Below, in pieces: positions 28,728 through 39,552 of a DNA stretch of 64,000 nucleotides. Source of the stretch: Marinomonas pollencensis (GTDB lineage: Bacteria; Pseudomonadota; Gammaproteobacteria; Pseudomonadales; Marinomonadaceae). Below the pieces are notes generated by a model. That model saw nothing but the letters and a program-made list of their open reading frames with translations, ran no database searches and was not told where the DNA came from. The translations under genes were made by a program, and so were the position numbers. The stretch spans positions 248,001 through 312,000 of the forward strand of contig NZ_QUNG01000005.1 of the NCBI RefSeq assembly GCF_003387375.1, written 5' to 3'. The stretch's first letter is position 1, and every line of letters begins with the position of its first letter.

Positions 28728-30272
28728 ATGCAGCAACTGAATCCATCTGAGATCAGCGAGATTATCAAGAAGCGCATCGAGAACCTTGATGTTTCTTCTG
28801 ATGCCCAGAATGAAGGCACAATTGTCAGCGTGGCAGACGGTATCGTTCTGATCCACGGTTTGGCAGACGTAATGTACGGGGAAATGATTGAATTCCCTGG
28901 TGGTATTTTTGGTATGGCTTTGAACCTAGAGCGTGACTCTGTAGGTGCGGTTGTACTTGGTCAATACCATGACCTTGTTGAAGGTCAAAAAGTTAAATGT
29001 ACAGGTCGTATTCTGGAAGTTCCAGTTGGTCCTGAACTACTTGGTCGTGTTGTTGACGCATTGGGTCACCCAATCGACGGCAAAGGCGCGATTGAAACAA
29101 CTTTGACAGATAAAGTTGAGAAAGTGGCACCGGGCGTTATCGCTCGTCAGTCAGTTGATCAGCCTATCCAAACTGGTTACAAGGCTATCGATGCCATGGT
29201 ACCAGTAGGCCGTGGTCAGCGTGAGTTGATCATCGGTGACCGTCAGATTGGTAAAACGGCGTTGGCTATCGACACCATTATCGCTCAGAAAGACAGCGGT
29301 ATTAAGTGTGTGTATGTAGCGATCGGTCAGAAACAATCTACTATTGCTAACGTTGTACGTAAGCTTGAAGAAGCTGGCGCAATGGAATACACCACTGTAG
29401 TTTGTGCAGGCGCATCTGATCCAGCAGCAATGCTTTATCTTGCTCCATACACTGGCTGTACAATGGGTGAATACTTCCGTGACCGCGGTGAAGACGCATT
29501 GATCGTATATGATGATTTGACTAAACAAGCTTGGGCTTACCGTCAAATTTCATTGCTACTACGTCGTCCACCAGGTCGTGAAGCTTACCCAGGTGACGTA
29601 TTCTACCTTCACTCTCGTCTTCTAGAGCGTGCATCACGTGTAAGCGCTGATTACGTTGAGAAGTTCACCAATGGTGAAGTAAAAGGCCAAACTGGTTCTT
29701 TGACTGCTTTGCCAATCATCGAGACTCAAGGTGGTGACGTATCTGCGTTCGTACCAACGAACGTAATCTCCATCACTGATGGTCAGATCTTCCTTGAAGC
29801 GAGTGCATTCAACGCGGGTATTCGCCCAGCAATGAACGCAGGTATCTCGGTTTCTCGTGTAGGTGGTGCGGCTCAAACTAAGATCGTTAAGAAACTAGGC
29901 GGTGGTATTCGTCTAGCCTTGGCTCAGTACCGTGAATTGGCGGCATTCGCTCAGTTCGCATCTGACTTAGATGAAGCAACTCGTAAGCAGTTAGAGCACG
30001 GTAAACAGGTTACAGAGCTGATGAAACAGAAGCAGTTCTCTCCAATGCCTGTTGCTGACATGGGCGTAGTCCTTTACGCTGCTAATGATGGCTACCTTGA
30101 AGATGTTGAAACAAGCAAGATTGGCAGTTTTGAAAGCTCTCTAATCAGCTACATGAACAGCGAACACGCTGATCTTATGGCTGACATTAACAAAACTGGT
30201 AATTTTAACGGCGAGATTGAAGCGACATTTAAAGCGGCAATCGAGAAGTTTAAAGCGACACAAACTTGGTAA
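28728..30272 (+). CDS. atpA: ATP synthase F1 subunit alpha
   Basis: The 514-residue non-catalytic nucleotide-binding subunit. It starts [20 protein letters not shown]. Walker A is [11 protein letters not shown] (about 170-180), and the ATPase alpha/beta signature [14 protein letters not shown] is near residues 365-378. GAGGA precedes the ATG. The length is typical. Codon use is strongly biased to major codons, as in atpD, fitting high expression. Confidence 0.98.
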   Translation: MQQLNPSEISEIIKKRIENLDVSSDAQNEGTIVSVADGIVLIHGLADVMYGEMIEFPGGIFGMALNLERDSVGAVVLGQYHDLVEGQKVKCTGRILEVPVGPELLGRVVDALGHPIDGKGAIETTLTDKVEKVAPGVIARQSVDQPIQTGYKAIDAMVPVGRGQRELIIGDRQIGKTALAIDTIIAQKDSGIKCVYVAIGQKQSTIANVVRKLEEAGAMEYTTVVCAGASDPAAMLYLAPYTGCTMGEYFRDRGEDALIVYDDLTKQAWAYRQISLLLRRPPGREAYPGDVFYLHSRLLERASRVSADYVEKFTNGEVKGQTGSLTALPIIETQGGDVSAFVPTNVISITDGQIFLEASAFNAGIRPAMNAGISVSRVGGAAQTKIVKKLGGGIRLALAQYRELAAFAQFASDLDEATRKQLEHGKQVTELMKQKQFSPMPVADMGVVLYAANDGYLEDVETSKIGSFESSLISYMNSEHADLMADINKTGNFNGEIEATFKAAIEKFKATQTW

Positions 30273-30360
30273 TGAGCTTGGTGATAGGCCGTTAACGCAG
30301 CCCGTCACCAGTCTTTCTTTGCAGTTTGTGAAATAACATTCTCACAAGGGCAGTTCTATT

Positions 30361-31221
30361 ATGGCAGTCGGAAAAGAGATACGTACTCAGATTTCGAGCA
30401 TTAACAATACGCGTAAAATTACTCGTGCTATGGAAAAAGTAGCAGCAAGTAAAACGCGTAAAGCTCAGGATCGTATGGCCGCTTCTCGTCCGTATGCGGA
30501 ACGAATTCGCCAAGTAGTTGGTCATTTGGCCAACGCGAATCCTGAGTATAAACACCGTTACCTTACCGAGCGTGAGGCGAAGCGTGTTGGTTATATCGTA
30601 ATCTCTTCTGATCGTGGTTTGTGTGGTGGTTTGAACGTTAACGCGTTTAAAGCCGCAATAAAAGGTATGAAGCAGCAAGCTGAAGCAGGTATTGAAATTG
30701 ATATCTGTGCTATTGGCAGCAAAGCGGTTTCATTCTTTCGCAACTACGGCGGAAACGTAACAGCAGCCTTTACTGGATTAGGTGATGCCCCTAAAGCAGA
30801 AGACCTAGTCGGTAGTGTGAAGGTGATGCTTGATGCATTTGATGAAGGTCGCATTGATCGTCTTTATGTCGTGTCTAATGAGTTCGTGAATACCATGACT
30901 CAGACGCCTAAAGTCGAGCAGCTTTTGCCATTGAAAGCAGAAGAGAATACAGAGTTACAGCACCACTGGGATTACATTTATGAGCCAGAAGCCGTTGAGA
31001 TTCTCAACGAATTATTGGTTCGCTACATTGAATCTCAAGTATATCAATCTGTGGTTGAAAACATTGCGTGTGAACAAGCAGCTCGTATGCTTGCTATGAA
31101 AAACGCAACCGACAACGCAGGCGATATCATTGATGAATTGCAGTTGGTGTACAACAAGGCTCGTCAAGCAGCAATTACTCAGGAAATTTCTGAGATAGTT
31201 AGCGGCGCGGCAGCGGTTTAA
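30361..31221 (+). CDS. atpG: ATP synthase F1 subunit gamma
   Basis: The 286-residue central shaft. N-terminal [21 protein letters not shown] and C-terminal [19 protein letters not shown] are the conserved helices that rotate inside the hexamer. [11 protein letters not shown] is the mid-protein signature. It follows atpA after 88 bp and precedes atpD by 28 bp. Confidence 0.98.
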   Translation: MAVGKEIRTQISSINNTRKITRAMEKVAASKTRKAQDRMAASRPYAERIRQVVGHLANANPEYKHRYLTEREAKRVGYIVISSDRGLCGGLNVNAFKAAIKGMKQQAEAGIEIDICAIGSKAVSFFRNYGGNVTAAFTGLGDAPKAEDLVGSVKVMLDAFDEGRIDRLYVVSNEFVNTMTQTPKVEQLLPLKAEENTELQHHWDYIYEPEAVEILNELLVRYIESQVYQSVVENIACEQAARMLAMKNATDNAGDIIDELQLVYNKARQAAITQEISEIVSGAAAV

Positions 31222-31237
31222 GGTATTTAGGTATTAA

Positions 31238-32626
<1,389 letters not shown>

Positions 32627-32636
32627 CCATCACGCG

Positions 32637-32664
32637 AAGCAAGGGCGTTTAGGCGCTCTTGCTT
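32637..32664 (+). promoter_or_regulatory. Intercistronic hairpin between atpD and atpC
   Basis: AAGCAAGGGCG (32637-32647) can pair with CGCTCTTGCTT (32654-32664), 11 bp with one G-U, around a 6-base loop. There is no T-run, so it is not a terminator. It could stabilise the atpD 3' end or tune atpC output. Confidence 0.45.
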
Positions 32665-32687
32665 AGTCTGACTAAGAGAGGCAACTT

Positions 32688-33104
32688 ATGGCTATCACAG
32701 TACACTGCGATATCGTAAGCGCTGAACAAGAGATCTTTAACGGTGCCGTTACATCTCTTGTGGCTGCAGGTGATTATGGCGACCTAGGCATTATGCCCGG
32801 TCACGCGCCATTATTGACGACTCTGCAACCAGGTCCTGTTCGTGTGGTTAAAGAAAATGGTGACGAAGAGTTTATCTTCGTGTCCGGTGGCTTCCTAGAA
32901 GTTCAACCGCACCGTGTCACCGTCTTGGCCAACACGGCCATTCGTGCAAGAGATCTTGACGAAGAGGCGGCACTAAAAGCGAAGCAACATGCGCAAGAGC
33001 TTTTAGCCAACCAAAAACCTGATGTTGACTATTCTCGTGCAACAGCGGAATTGGCAGAAGCCATGGCTCGCTTACGCACTATTCAGCAGTTCCGCCATCA
33101 ATAA
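32688..33104 (+). CDS. atpC: ATP synthase F1 subunit epsilon
   Basis: The 138-residue epsilon subunit couples shaft and c-ring and inhibits ATP hydrolysis. It starts [17 protein letters not shown] and has [19 protein letters not shown], followed by a C-terminal two-helix domain. It is the last gene of the atp operon and is followed by a strong terminator. Confidence 0.97.
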   Translation: MAITVHCDIVSAEQEIFNGAVTSLVAAGDYGDLGIMPGHAPLLTTLQPGPVRVVKENGDEEFIFVSGGFLEVQPHRVTVLANTAIRARDLDEEAALKAKQHAQELLANQKPDVDYSRATAELAEAMARLRTIQQFRHQ

Positions 33105-33133
33105 GCGAAACGCTCGAGTAGAACAGTCTAAAA

Positions 33134-33158
33134 AGCAGCCCTAGGGCTGCTTTTTTTT
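33134..33158. terminator. Terminator of the atp operon
   Basis: AGCAGCC (33134-33140), loop CTAG, GGCTGCT (33145-33151) with eight T residues after it and an A-run before it. It is strong on the plus strand and could also act on the converging minus-strand regulator gene. Confidence 0.92.
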
Positions 33159-33186
33159 ATGGCTAAAGCATTTTCTTAAGCGTTAT

Positions 33187-33927
33187 TTAGAGCATTTTCC
33201 AGAGCGTATCAAAAATGATTTGTTGGGCACTGGCTATGTCCTTTGACTCCAGTACCACGGCCGAAGGGAAGTTGTTGCTTGCTAAGGAAATAATCGCACA
33301 TTTTGGCGGGTAGATAGCGATATAACTGGCATCTACCGGGCCTTCTGTTTTGATCCACTTACGTTCTGATAGACCAGCTTCTTCGCCACCTTCTCCTAAC
33401 GCGATCACTTTTACATTGATGCCCAGCTTGATTCGCTGTTTGGTGTAGTTAGGAAACGGACGATATAAGTAAGGACGAATCGGTTTCGACGAAAACACAC
33501 AATATTCTTTATGGTCTTGTTGCGAAACGACGTTTAGAATGTCGCGCAATACCCATTCTATGCCATCGTCGCCTTCATAATAGCGCACGTCAGTATGATG
33601 ATAATCAGGCTGCTGCTGGCTTAAATTGGGAATGATGGTGCTTTTGAGTGATTCAATGGTTTTGTCTAATTGCAGACGCTTGTCTTCTGCTAGGCTGAGC
33701 AGAATATCTGGGTTTTCGGCCATAAAAAAACGCCGTTTTCCTTTCGGAAAATAGCTGATCACGCCTTTGCTTTGTAGCTGTTTTAGCGCTTCGTAAGCAG
33801 TACCGCGATTAATACCGCTGTGTTCGGCAATGTCACGAATTGAGGAAGGTCCAAGCTTTAACAAGGTTTGATAAAGCTGAGTTTCTCTTGGGGTGAGACC
33901 GAGTTGTTCAAAAGCGTTTTGGGTCAT
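33187..33927 (-). CDS. TrmB-like helix-turn-helix transcriptional regulator
   Basis: A protein of about 246 residues. The N-terminal winged helix-turn-helix of the TrmB type (about 1-70) includes LGLTPRETQLYQTLLKLGPSSI and INRGTAYEALKQLQSKGV. A short coiled stretch and a C-terminal domain of about 140 residues follow, resembling the phospholipase-D-like sensor part of these regulators. I chose ATG at 33927; the frame extends six codons further upstream. No target is evident: the neighbours are atpC (convergent) and tcdA (divergent, 131 bp). The ligand is unknown. Confidence 0.75.
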   Translation of the reverse strand: MTQNAFEQLGLTPRETQLYQTLLKLGPSSIRDIAEHSGINRGTAYEALKQLQSKGVISYFPKGKRRFFMAENPDILLSLAEDKRLQLDKTIESLKSTIIPNLSQQQPDYHHTDVRYYEGDDGIEWVLRDILNVVSQQDHKEYCVFSSKPIRPYLYRPFPNYTKQRIKLGINVKVIALGEGGEEAGLSERKWIKTEGPVDASYIAIYPPKCAIISLASNNFPSAVVLESKDIASAQQIIFDTLWKML

Positions 33928-34058
33928 AGGATTCACAAAAACCAAATATCAATAGTAGGGTGCAGAATACTCGCCCGTTTAGGCTGCTGTAAAGGCATGG
34001 CATAAGACATTTAATAAGTGATAACACGCAGAACTGAGGGTTTTGTGAGGAGTAGAAA

Positions 34059-34838
34059 GTGACAGATGATCAACGATTTGGCGGAATTCGCCGGTTATAT
34101 GGCGATGCGGCTTATCAGACCTTTGCTCAAGCCCACATATGTGTAGTTGGAATTGGTGGTGTTGGTTCGTGGGCGGCTGAAGCATTAGCGCGTTCTGGCA
34201 TAGGTAAGATCACCTTGATTGATATGGATGACATTTGTGTCACCAATACCAATCGCCAAATTCACGCACTTGATGGCAATATAGGTAAATCGAAAGTTGA
34301 GGTAATGGAAGCGCGTATCCGGTTGATAAATCCCAACTGTGAGGTAACGGCAGTAGAAGACTTTATTACCCCTGAGAACCTCTCTGAGTTACTGCTAGAG
34401 CCATTTGATTATATTATTGATTGCATTGATAGTATTAAGCCTAAAGCGGCGCTTATCGCTTGGTGTAAGAGCAATAAGCGTTCTGTGATTACTGTTGGTG
34501 GAGCTGGCGGACAAACGGACCCGACTCAAATTCAGACGGCAGATTTGGCGAAAACCACGGGCGACCCATTGGCGGCCAATTTACGCAACTTCTTGCGTCG
34601 TTATTATAATTTTAGCCGCAACACCAAGCGCCGCTTTCATATTGAGTGCGTGTATTCCATTGAGCAACTGAGCTACCCTCAAGGCGATGGTAGCGTGGCC
34701 AAAACGAGACCTAAAGGCGACACTGAAACAAAAATGGGTTGTGATACTGGCTTTGGCGCCAGTACCGCGGTCACGGCGACGTTTGGCTTTGTGGCGGTGT
34801 CTAAAGTGCTCGAAAAGTTAGCTAAAGCGAGCTCATAA
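34059..34838 (+). CDS. tcdA: tRNA threonylcarbamoyladenosine dehydratase
   Basis: An E1-like enzyme (CsdL/TcdA) that uses ATP to cyclise t6A37 of ANN-decoding tRNAs to ct6A. The 259-residue protein shows the ATP-binding VVGIGGVGSWAAEALARSG (about 28-46) and DMDDICVTNTNRQ. DYIIDCIDSIKPKAALI follows, and AGGQTDPTQIQ is in the C-terminal half. The start is GTG at 34059 with AGGAG 6 bp upstream. The sulfur-transfer partners csdE and csdA lie just downstream on the opposite strand, as expected for the CSD system that supports ct6A formation in E. coli. Confidence 0.93.
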   Translation: MTDDQRFGGIRRLYGDAAYQTFAQAHICVVGIGGVGSWAAEALARSGIGKITLIDMDDICVTNTNRQIHALDGNIGKSKVEVMEARIRLINPNCEVTAVEDFITPENLSELLLEPFDYIIDCIDSIKPKAALIAWCKSNKRSVITVGGAGGQTDPTQIQTADLAKTTGDPLAANLRNFLRRYYNFSRNTKRRFHIECVYSIEQLSYPQGDGSVAKTRPKGDTETKMGCDTGFGASTAVTATFGFVAVSKVLEKLAKASS

Positions 34839-34899
34839 AGCGTTACGACTATTGTTTAACCAAATTGTTTAACTTATCCATTATTAAAAGAGACTGTTT

Positions 34900-35355
34900 A
34901 TGAGCGTGTCAGAAACAACAAAACCCACCGTAATTTATGGTGAAAAAGGGGCGAATCTGTCGTTTCGAATTATTCGCTACGCGCTACTGTCTTGCTTGCC
35001 TTTATTAGCGGTGTGTATTTACGTCAATAATTACTTTTTGATCGCCCCTGTGTTGTTGCTGATCGCATCGCGCTATATGACGGCCAAATATTGGAAAACC
35101 ACACCTTATGTGGTGTTTAGCGCTACACGCATGGAAGTAAAGCCTTCTAAAGTGGCTGTGGTCAAAGTGATTCCCTATGAAGATGTTGTGAGTGTGCAAG
35201 AGCATAAACGGGCTTGGTCGCTAGATTACACAGATAAAGGCAAGGAAAAGCAGGTGGTGATTGTGAAGTTCTGGTTAACACCGGAGGGAATTGAACGTGT
35301 TCGTAGCGAACTAGAACAACATGTTGCTAGTGTGACACAGCCTTTTCAACCATAG
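34900..35355 (+). CDS. Small membrane protein, PH-like domain (unknown function)
   Basis: A 151-residue protein with two adjacent hydrophobic segments (about 27-45 and 45-60) and a soluble C-terminal part. That part (PYVVFSATRMEVKPSKVAVVKVIPYEDVVSVQE) resembles the membrane-proximal bacterial PH-like domain layout (YxxT-type strand, then IPYxDI). AAGAGA precedes the ATG. It sits between tcdA and csdE, 61 bp after tcdA and probably co-transcribed with it. No specific function is recognised; the domain call is tentative. Confidence 0.6.
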   Translation: MSVSETTKPTVIYGEKGANLSFRIIRYALLSCLPLLAVCIYVNNYFLIAPVLLLIASRYMTAKYWKTTPYVVFSATRMEVKPSKVAVVKVIPYEDVVSVQEHKRAWSLDYTDKGKEKQVVIVKFWLTPEGIERVRSELEQHVASVTQPFQP

Positions 35356-35375
35356 CGGAGAAAAGGCTGCTGCTA

Positions 35376-35771
35376 TTATGCTTGTAGCCTTGCCAAAATC
35401 GATAATACGCCATTCGTACGAGAGCTGGTGAGATAGCTGGAAAGGTTCAGCTCGGCTAGCTCTGTTTTTAGATCCATCTCTTGTATGGCTTGCTGGGTTT
35501 TGCCTGTGATCAAGCTAATAATGGCTACGAGCACGCCCCGCATCAGCTTGGCATCGCTGTCGGCTTTAAAGTAGCGTTGCTCAGCACTTCCTTCTACGAT
35601 CAGCCAAACGGCGCTTTCGCAGCCTTTGACTTGGTTCTCGTCTGTTTTTTCTTCATCGGATAAGCGTGGTAAGCGCTTGCTCAAAGCGACTAACGCTTTG
35701 AATGTTTCTTCTTTACTACGACAAGCTTGTAGCTGTTGTTTGACCGTGTGTGGGCTAGGGAAATCATTCAT
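35376..35771 (-). CDS. csdE: Cysteine desulfuration protein CsdE/SufE family
   Basis: A 131-residue sulfur acceptor that takes persulfide sulfur from the CsdA desulfurase. The acceptor Cys51 lies in QVKGCESAVWL. The start overlaps the end of the upstream csdA by 8 bp, so they are translationally coupled. The protein is a little shorter than E. coli CsdE (147). In E. coli CsdE passes sulfur on and binds TcdA (CsdL), whose gene is 537 bp away here on the other strand. Confidence 0.9.
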   Translation of the reverse strand: MNDFPSPHTVKQQLQACRSKEETFKALVALSKRLPRLSDEEKTDENQVKGCESAVWLIVEGSAEQRYFKADSDAKLMRGVLVAIISLITGKTQQAIQEMDLKTELAELNLSSYLTSSRTNGVLSILARLQA

Positions 35772-36981
35772 CTGCTAAGATCTCAATGGCTTCTAATAAA
35801 ACGTCGCAGAACTGGTCTGCTTCTTCCAAGGTATTGTAACAGGCAAATGAAGCTCTTAAGGTGCCACTGACGCCCAGTTGTGCCATGAGAGGGTGAGCGC
35901 AATGGCTGCCTGCTCGAACCGCGACACCTTTACTGTCTAAGTAGGCGTTCAAATCAATGGTATGTATATTTGGCACACTTAGTGAGACCAAGGTGGTCTC
36001 GTGCTCTGGCGAATAGATCTCGATACCGCCTTCTTTACGTAGGCGAGTATAGACGTGATTAGCGAGTTTTTGCTCCCAGTCGAGCAGCGCAACTCTGTCT
36101 TGTTGGGCGAGAAATTCACACGCTGCGGCTAAGCCTATAGCGCCATCAATATGAGGCGTGCCAGCCTCAAGACGATACGGCAGAATGTTAAACTCAGTAG
36201 CTTGATAAGCCACATGACGGACCATTTCACCACCTGTTTGATAAGGGAGAAGTACGTCTAATGCTTGACTCTTTCCATATAAAACACCAATCCCTGTAGG
36301 GCCATACATTTTATGGCCTGAGAAGACATAGAAGTCACAATCAATTGCTTGCACATCAACAGGGTAATGGGCCACAGCTTGTGCACCATCGACCAAAGTA
36401 AAGGCGTTATATTGCTTTGCTTCGTTAATCATTGTTTGCAACGGTGTGCGTACCCCAATGGCATTGGATACCTGAGTGGCAGCAAAAATACGCGTTCTAT
36501 CGGTAAAGTACTTTTGGTACTCGGGTTCCCATTCGCCGTTCGAGGTGAGAGGCAATACCCTTAGCCGTGCACCAGTACGAAACGCCAGTTGTTGCCAAGG
36601 TACCAGATTAGCGTGATGTTCCAGGCTAGTGATGAGGATTTCATCGTCTTTTTCGAGCAGGTGCTCTAACCCGTAGGCCACCATATTGATCGCTTCTGTG
36701 GTGCCTTTGCTCCAGATAACATGACTGTTTTCTGGCGCATTAATGAAGTTCGCGACACGTTCTCTTGCTTGTTCAAAGTGATTGGTAGCGCGGTCACTGA
36801 GAAAATGAGCACCCCGGTGTACATTGGCATTGAAAGAGCGGTAGTAGTCTTGAATCGCGTCTAAGACAAGTAGAGGCTTTTGCGTGGTGGCCGCATTGTC
36901 GAGGTAAGCCAACGGGTAGTCATACGCCGTTTGTTGCAGGATTGGAAACTGATTGCGCAAGGTATAAGAATCAAAAGCCAT
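35764..36981 (-). CDS. csdA: Cysteine desulfurase CsdA/SufS family
   Basis: A PLP enzyme that takes sulfur from L-cysteine. The 405-residue protein starts MAFDSYTLRNQFPIL and has LDNAATTQKP, the PLP-binding Lys in FSGHKMYGPTG and the catalytic Cys361 in RAGSHCAHPLM, the short type-II active-site loop of CsdA/SufS. The frame continues 19 codons upstream, but the ATG ending at 36981 fits the family. It is the first gene of a csdA-csdE pair. No suf scaffold genes are near, so csdA is the better label than sufS. Confidence 0.92.
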   Translation of the reverse strand: MAFDSYTLRNQFPILQQTAYDYPLAYLDNAATTQKPLLVLDAIQDYYRSFNANVHRGAHFLSDRATNHFEQARERVANFINAPENSHVIWSKGTTEAINMVAYGLEHLLEKDDEILITSLEHHANLVPWQQLAFRTGARLRVLPLTSNGEWEPEYQKYFTDRTRIFAATQVSNAIGVRTPLQTMINEAKQYNAFTLVDGAQAVAHYPVDVQAIDCDFYVFSGHKMYGPTGIGVLYGKSQALDVLLPYQTGGEMVRHVAYQATEFNILPYRLEAGTPHIDGAIGLAAACEFLAQQDRVALLDWEQKLANHVYTRLRKEGGIEIYSPEHETTLVSLSVPNIHTIDLNAYLDSKGVAVRAGSHCAHPLMAQLGVSGTLRASFACYNTLEEADQFCDVLLEAIEILADE

Positions 36982-37209
36982 AGACAGTCTACTTTTTGCG
37001 TTACTGGTTATCTTAAATAAGCTCATTGCAGCACGCATTAGAATTAGAGAAAAGCCTAAAAAGTAGCAATACTGCTGTTAAAGTGATGAAATTGTACCTT
37101 AACTTTTCCATTGTATTAGGAATAATTGGTATTTTGCTTGTCTTTTTCGATAAGCCCCTTACTCTTTGATAACAGATCTTAGATGACAAACTAGAAAAGG
37201 TACAAAACA

Positions 37210-38748
37210 GTGGCGGATTTTTTATACAAAGGGGTAGTAGATTGGTTTTTGGATCAAGTCTCACAAGAAGCGATTGTTGCTGGCGATCGTATGCCCTCGC
37301 TACGCACATTGGCTAAGCAGCTTGGCCTGAGTTTAAACACAGTCATCCATGGTTATGAGATTTTAGCGGCAGAAGGCTGGATAGAATCGCGGCCTAAATC
37401 GGGCTACTTTGTTTGCCATCGAAGTGATGTTAAACCGGCACTGTTATTAGCAGGCGAGGCGATGCGCAAACTGCCTTCTACTGGTAGTAAAGCAGCCTGG
37501 TCTTGTCTTGCTCATCGTGGTGCCCTAGTCGATCAAAGTGATGCTTTCCTTGCGTCATCTGGGCGCACCGAAGAAGTGGATATTCCTGTCTTAGGAAAAG
37601 GCCATTTAACCGTTCGTGAGACGGTGAGTGAGTATTTAAAAGGCTTAGGTATTAAGAGTCATGCATCGCAATTATGGTTGGGCCAGTCACCCTTAACGGT
37701 ATTAACCCAATCGATTCAAGCGTTAACCCAACGCGATGATAATGTATTGGTCATTACGCCGTGTGATCCTCGATTATCATCAACTTTACAAAGCTTAGGA
37801 CGCCGCGTGATTAGCATTGCAGCGGGAGATCGAGGTGTCGACCTTGATCTAGTGGTTCGTTGCTTGCAAGAAAATGACATCAAATTGCTTATTCTTCCTG
37901 GGCAGTTTGCTTTTCCGGCTGGCCTGGCCATTAGCAATTTAAGCTTGCGCCGTTGGCTTGCTATTATTGATGAACTGAAATTGCCAACCATTGAGTGGGA
38001 TTTGTGCTCGCACCTAGCTCATCGGGCTGGCTCGCTAATGACTTATAAATCATTGGATTCATCGGATCATATTGTTTATATCGGAGGGGTGGAAACGAAA
38101 GGGGTTAATCGTTCTGCCAGCTGGTGTTTACCTGGGCGTCATCAGAGCGCTTTAGAAGGGGCGTTTTTGTCCATTGATATGGCATTAAGCGATGCGCAGC
38201 AAAACGCCTTAAGTGACGCGTTATTATCGACGGGTAAGCGCTCGTTAGCACGGCGGTCGCGTCAGGTTTGGGCCAACTCAGAGCGGATAAAAGCACATTT
38301 AGAAAGCTGTTTAAAAGGCCAAGTCAGCTTTGCGGCAAGCAAAGGGGGAATGGGGCTTTGGATGAAGTTACAAACACCTTTGGACGAGCAAGATATGACG
38401 GCGCTGTTGGCCAATTATCGTCATGTTATTGTGCCTGGTAAATTGATGAGCAATGAGCCAGACGCGGATTATTGGATCGCTATTAACGTTACGCTAGACG
38501 ATGTAGAGCCATTAACCAAGAAGCTGGCTGAACGCTTGTCGCTGAAAGAGGAGAATCAATCAGAAACGGCTTTCGTTAGTGAGGATTCTGCCGCGATATC
38601 AACAGCTACAGTAGAGGCGACAGAACCCCAAGATGCGTTAGAAAAAGCCCCCTTAGCTGAGCCAAAAGAGGATAGAAAGCAGCATGATGCCGCTACCAAC
38701 CCTCTTTACAACCCAATGCTAGACTTGATTAACCACGATTTTGGCTAA
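37210..38748 (+). CDS. MocR-like transcriptional regulator (GntR helix-turn-helix plus aminotransferase-like domain)
   Basis: A 512-residue fusion. The N-terminal GntR-type winged helix (about 1-70) includes AGDRMPSLRTLAKQLGLSLN and GWIESRPKSGYFV. A fold-type-I aminotransferase-like domain follows (about 120-450). The segment expected to read as EDDY is here EWDL (262-265), and the PLP-Lys region is YIGGVETKGVN with Lys297 slightly off the usual S-K-T pattern. Cofactor binding may therefore be weak or lost. The final 60 residues are Glu/Ala-rich and look disordered. The start is GTG at 37210. It is divergent from csdA and converges on the DsbA-like gene with overlapping stops. The target is unknown. 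Confidence 0.8.
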   Translation: MADFLYKGVVDWFLDQVSQEAIVAGDRMPSLRTLAKQLGLSLNTVIHGYEILAAEGWIESRPKSGYFVCHRSDVKPALLLAGEAMRKLPSTGSKAAWSCLAHRGALVDQSDAFLASSGRTEEVDIPVLGKGHLTVRETVSEYLKGLGIKSHASQLWLGQSPLTVLTQSIQALTQRDDNVLVITPCDPRLSSTLQSLGRRVISIAAGDRGVDLDLVVRCLQENDIKLLILPGQFAFPAGLAISNLSLRRWLAIIDELKLPTIEWDLCSHLAHRAGSLMTYKSLDSSDHIVYIGGVETKGVNRSASWCLPGRHQSALEGAFLSIDMALSDAQQNALSDALLSTGKRSLARRSRQVWANSERIKAHLESCLKGQVSFAASKGGMGLWMKLQTPLDEQDMTALLANYRHVIVPGKLMSNEPDADYWIAINVTLDDVEPLTKKLAERLSLKEENQSETAFVSEDSAAISTATVEATEPQDALEKAPLAEPKEDRKQHDAATNPLYNPMLDLINHDFG

Positions 38749-39371
38749 GCAAGTGCTTTTTTGATTGCCGCTAACATGCTTGTATGATCTTGGTAGTCTA
38801 GCGGAATAGGGGTCAAATGGTCCCCGAGTATCAGGGCCAGAGAAGGAAATGAATTTAACCCCAAGTGACGAGCTTGGTTGATTTCTTGCTCTAGTAAGCC
38901 TTCTTTTTTCACATGCGCCATGGCTTTTTCAAAACCTTCAGGCTTTAAGCCAATGTGTTCCGCACACGCGGTGAGTGTGCTGAGGTCTGATGGGTTTTGC
39001 GCCTGCAGGTAATAAGCTTCTTGGATCGCATGATACATCTCATCTTCAAGGTCTGAATCTCGCGCCACCATACAAGCTCGACAAGCAGGGTAAGTCGAAC
39101 GGCGAGGCTGAGTATTACGCCAAAAATCAAAATTAAACTCAGTACCAAGCGCAGCATTAATATGCTGCCAAGTGCCCTCTAGTTTTGCTTTCATCTCGTC
39201 TGCCATAGGCACATCAGAATCCGCGGCCAAGCCTCCTAATAAAGGTTGAATGGTGAGCTGCTTAGTATCGATTAAAGGCTGTAAGCTTTTTTGCAGTGCG
39301 GTCCAAGTAGGGCGAAATCCCCAACACCAACTGCACATAGGGTCATAACAGTAAATTAGCGTGGCTGTCAT
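38745..39371 (-). CDS. DsbA-family thioredoxin-fold protein
   Basis: About 208 residues, starting MTATLIYCYDPMCSWCWGF with a CSWC redox motif at 13-16. It has a helical insertion and the cis-Pro loop region near LGLNSFPSLALILG. It has no signal peptide, so it is probably cytoplasmic, like the FrnE/HCCA-isomerase branch of the DsbA family. Five more codons upstream with two other Met residues are possible. Its stop codon overlaps that of the convergent MocR-like gene. The substrate is unknown. Confidence 0.82.
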   Translation of the reverse strand: MTATLIYCYDPMCSWCWGFRPTWTALQKSLQPLIDTKQLTIQPLLGGLAADSDVPMADEMKAKLEGTWQHINAALGTEFNFDFWRNTQPRRSTYPACRACMVARDSDLEDEMYHAIQEAYYLQAQNPSDLSTLTACAEHIGLKPEGFEKAMAHVKKEGLLEQEINQARHLGLNSFPSLALILGDHLTPIPLDYQDHTSMLAAIKKALA

Positions 39372-39474
39372 AGGTGATTCCATCAAAAGATAAATTAAAG
39401 AAAGCCTTCAAGGCTAACAGCCTGACTCACGACTGAACAGTACTTTGTTGTGATTTTTAGCGGTGAATAGCCAT

Positions 39475-39512
39475 AAAAAATGGCCACCTTAAACTCATTA
39501 AGGTGGCCATTT
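39475..39512 (-). terminator. Terminator after aspC
   Basis: A perfect 12-bp inverted repeat (39481-39492 with 39498-39509), 5-base loop, followed on the minus strand by a T-run (complement of AAAAAA before 39481). It lies 44 bp beyond the aspC stop. Confidence 0.85.
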
Positions 39513-39552
39513 AAAGGTGTGTATTTTGTTTCCTATACGGCGAAACGAAATG

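Noticed and set aside
30292..30678. 128-codon minus-strand frame opposite atpG
   Set aside because: It is antisense to a certain, highly biased gene and has no family resemblance; a shadow frame.
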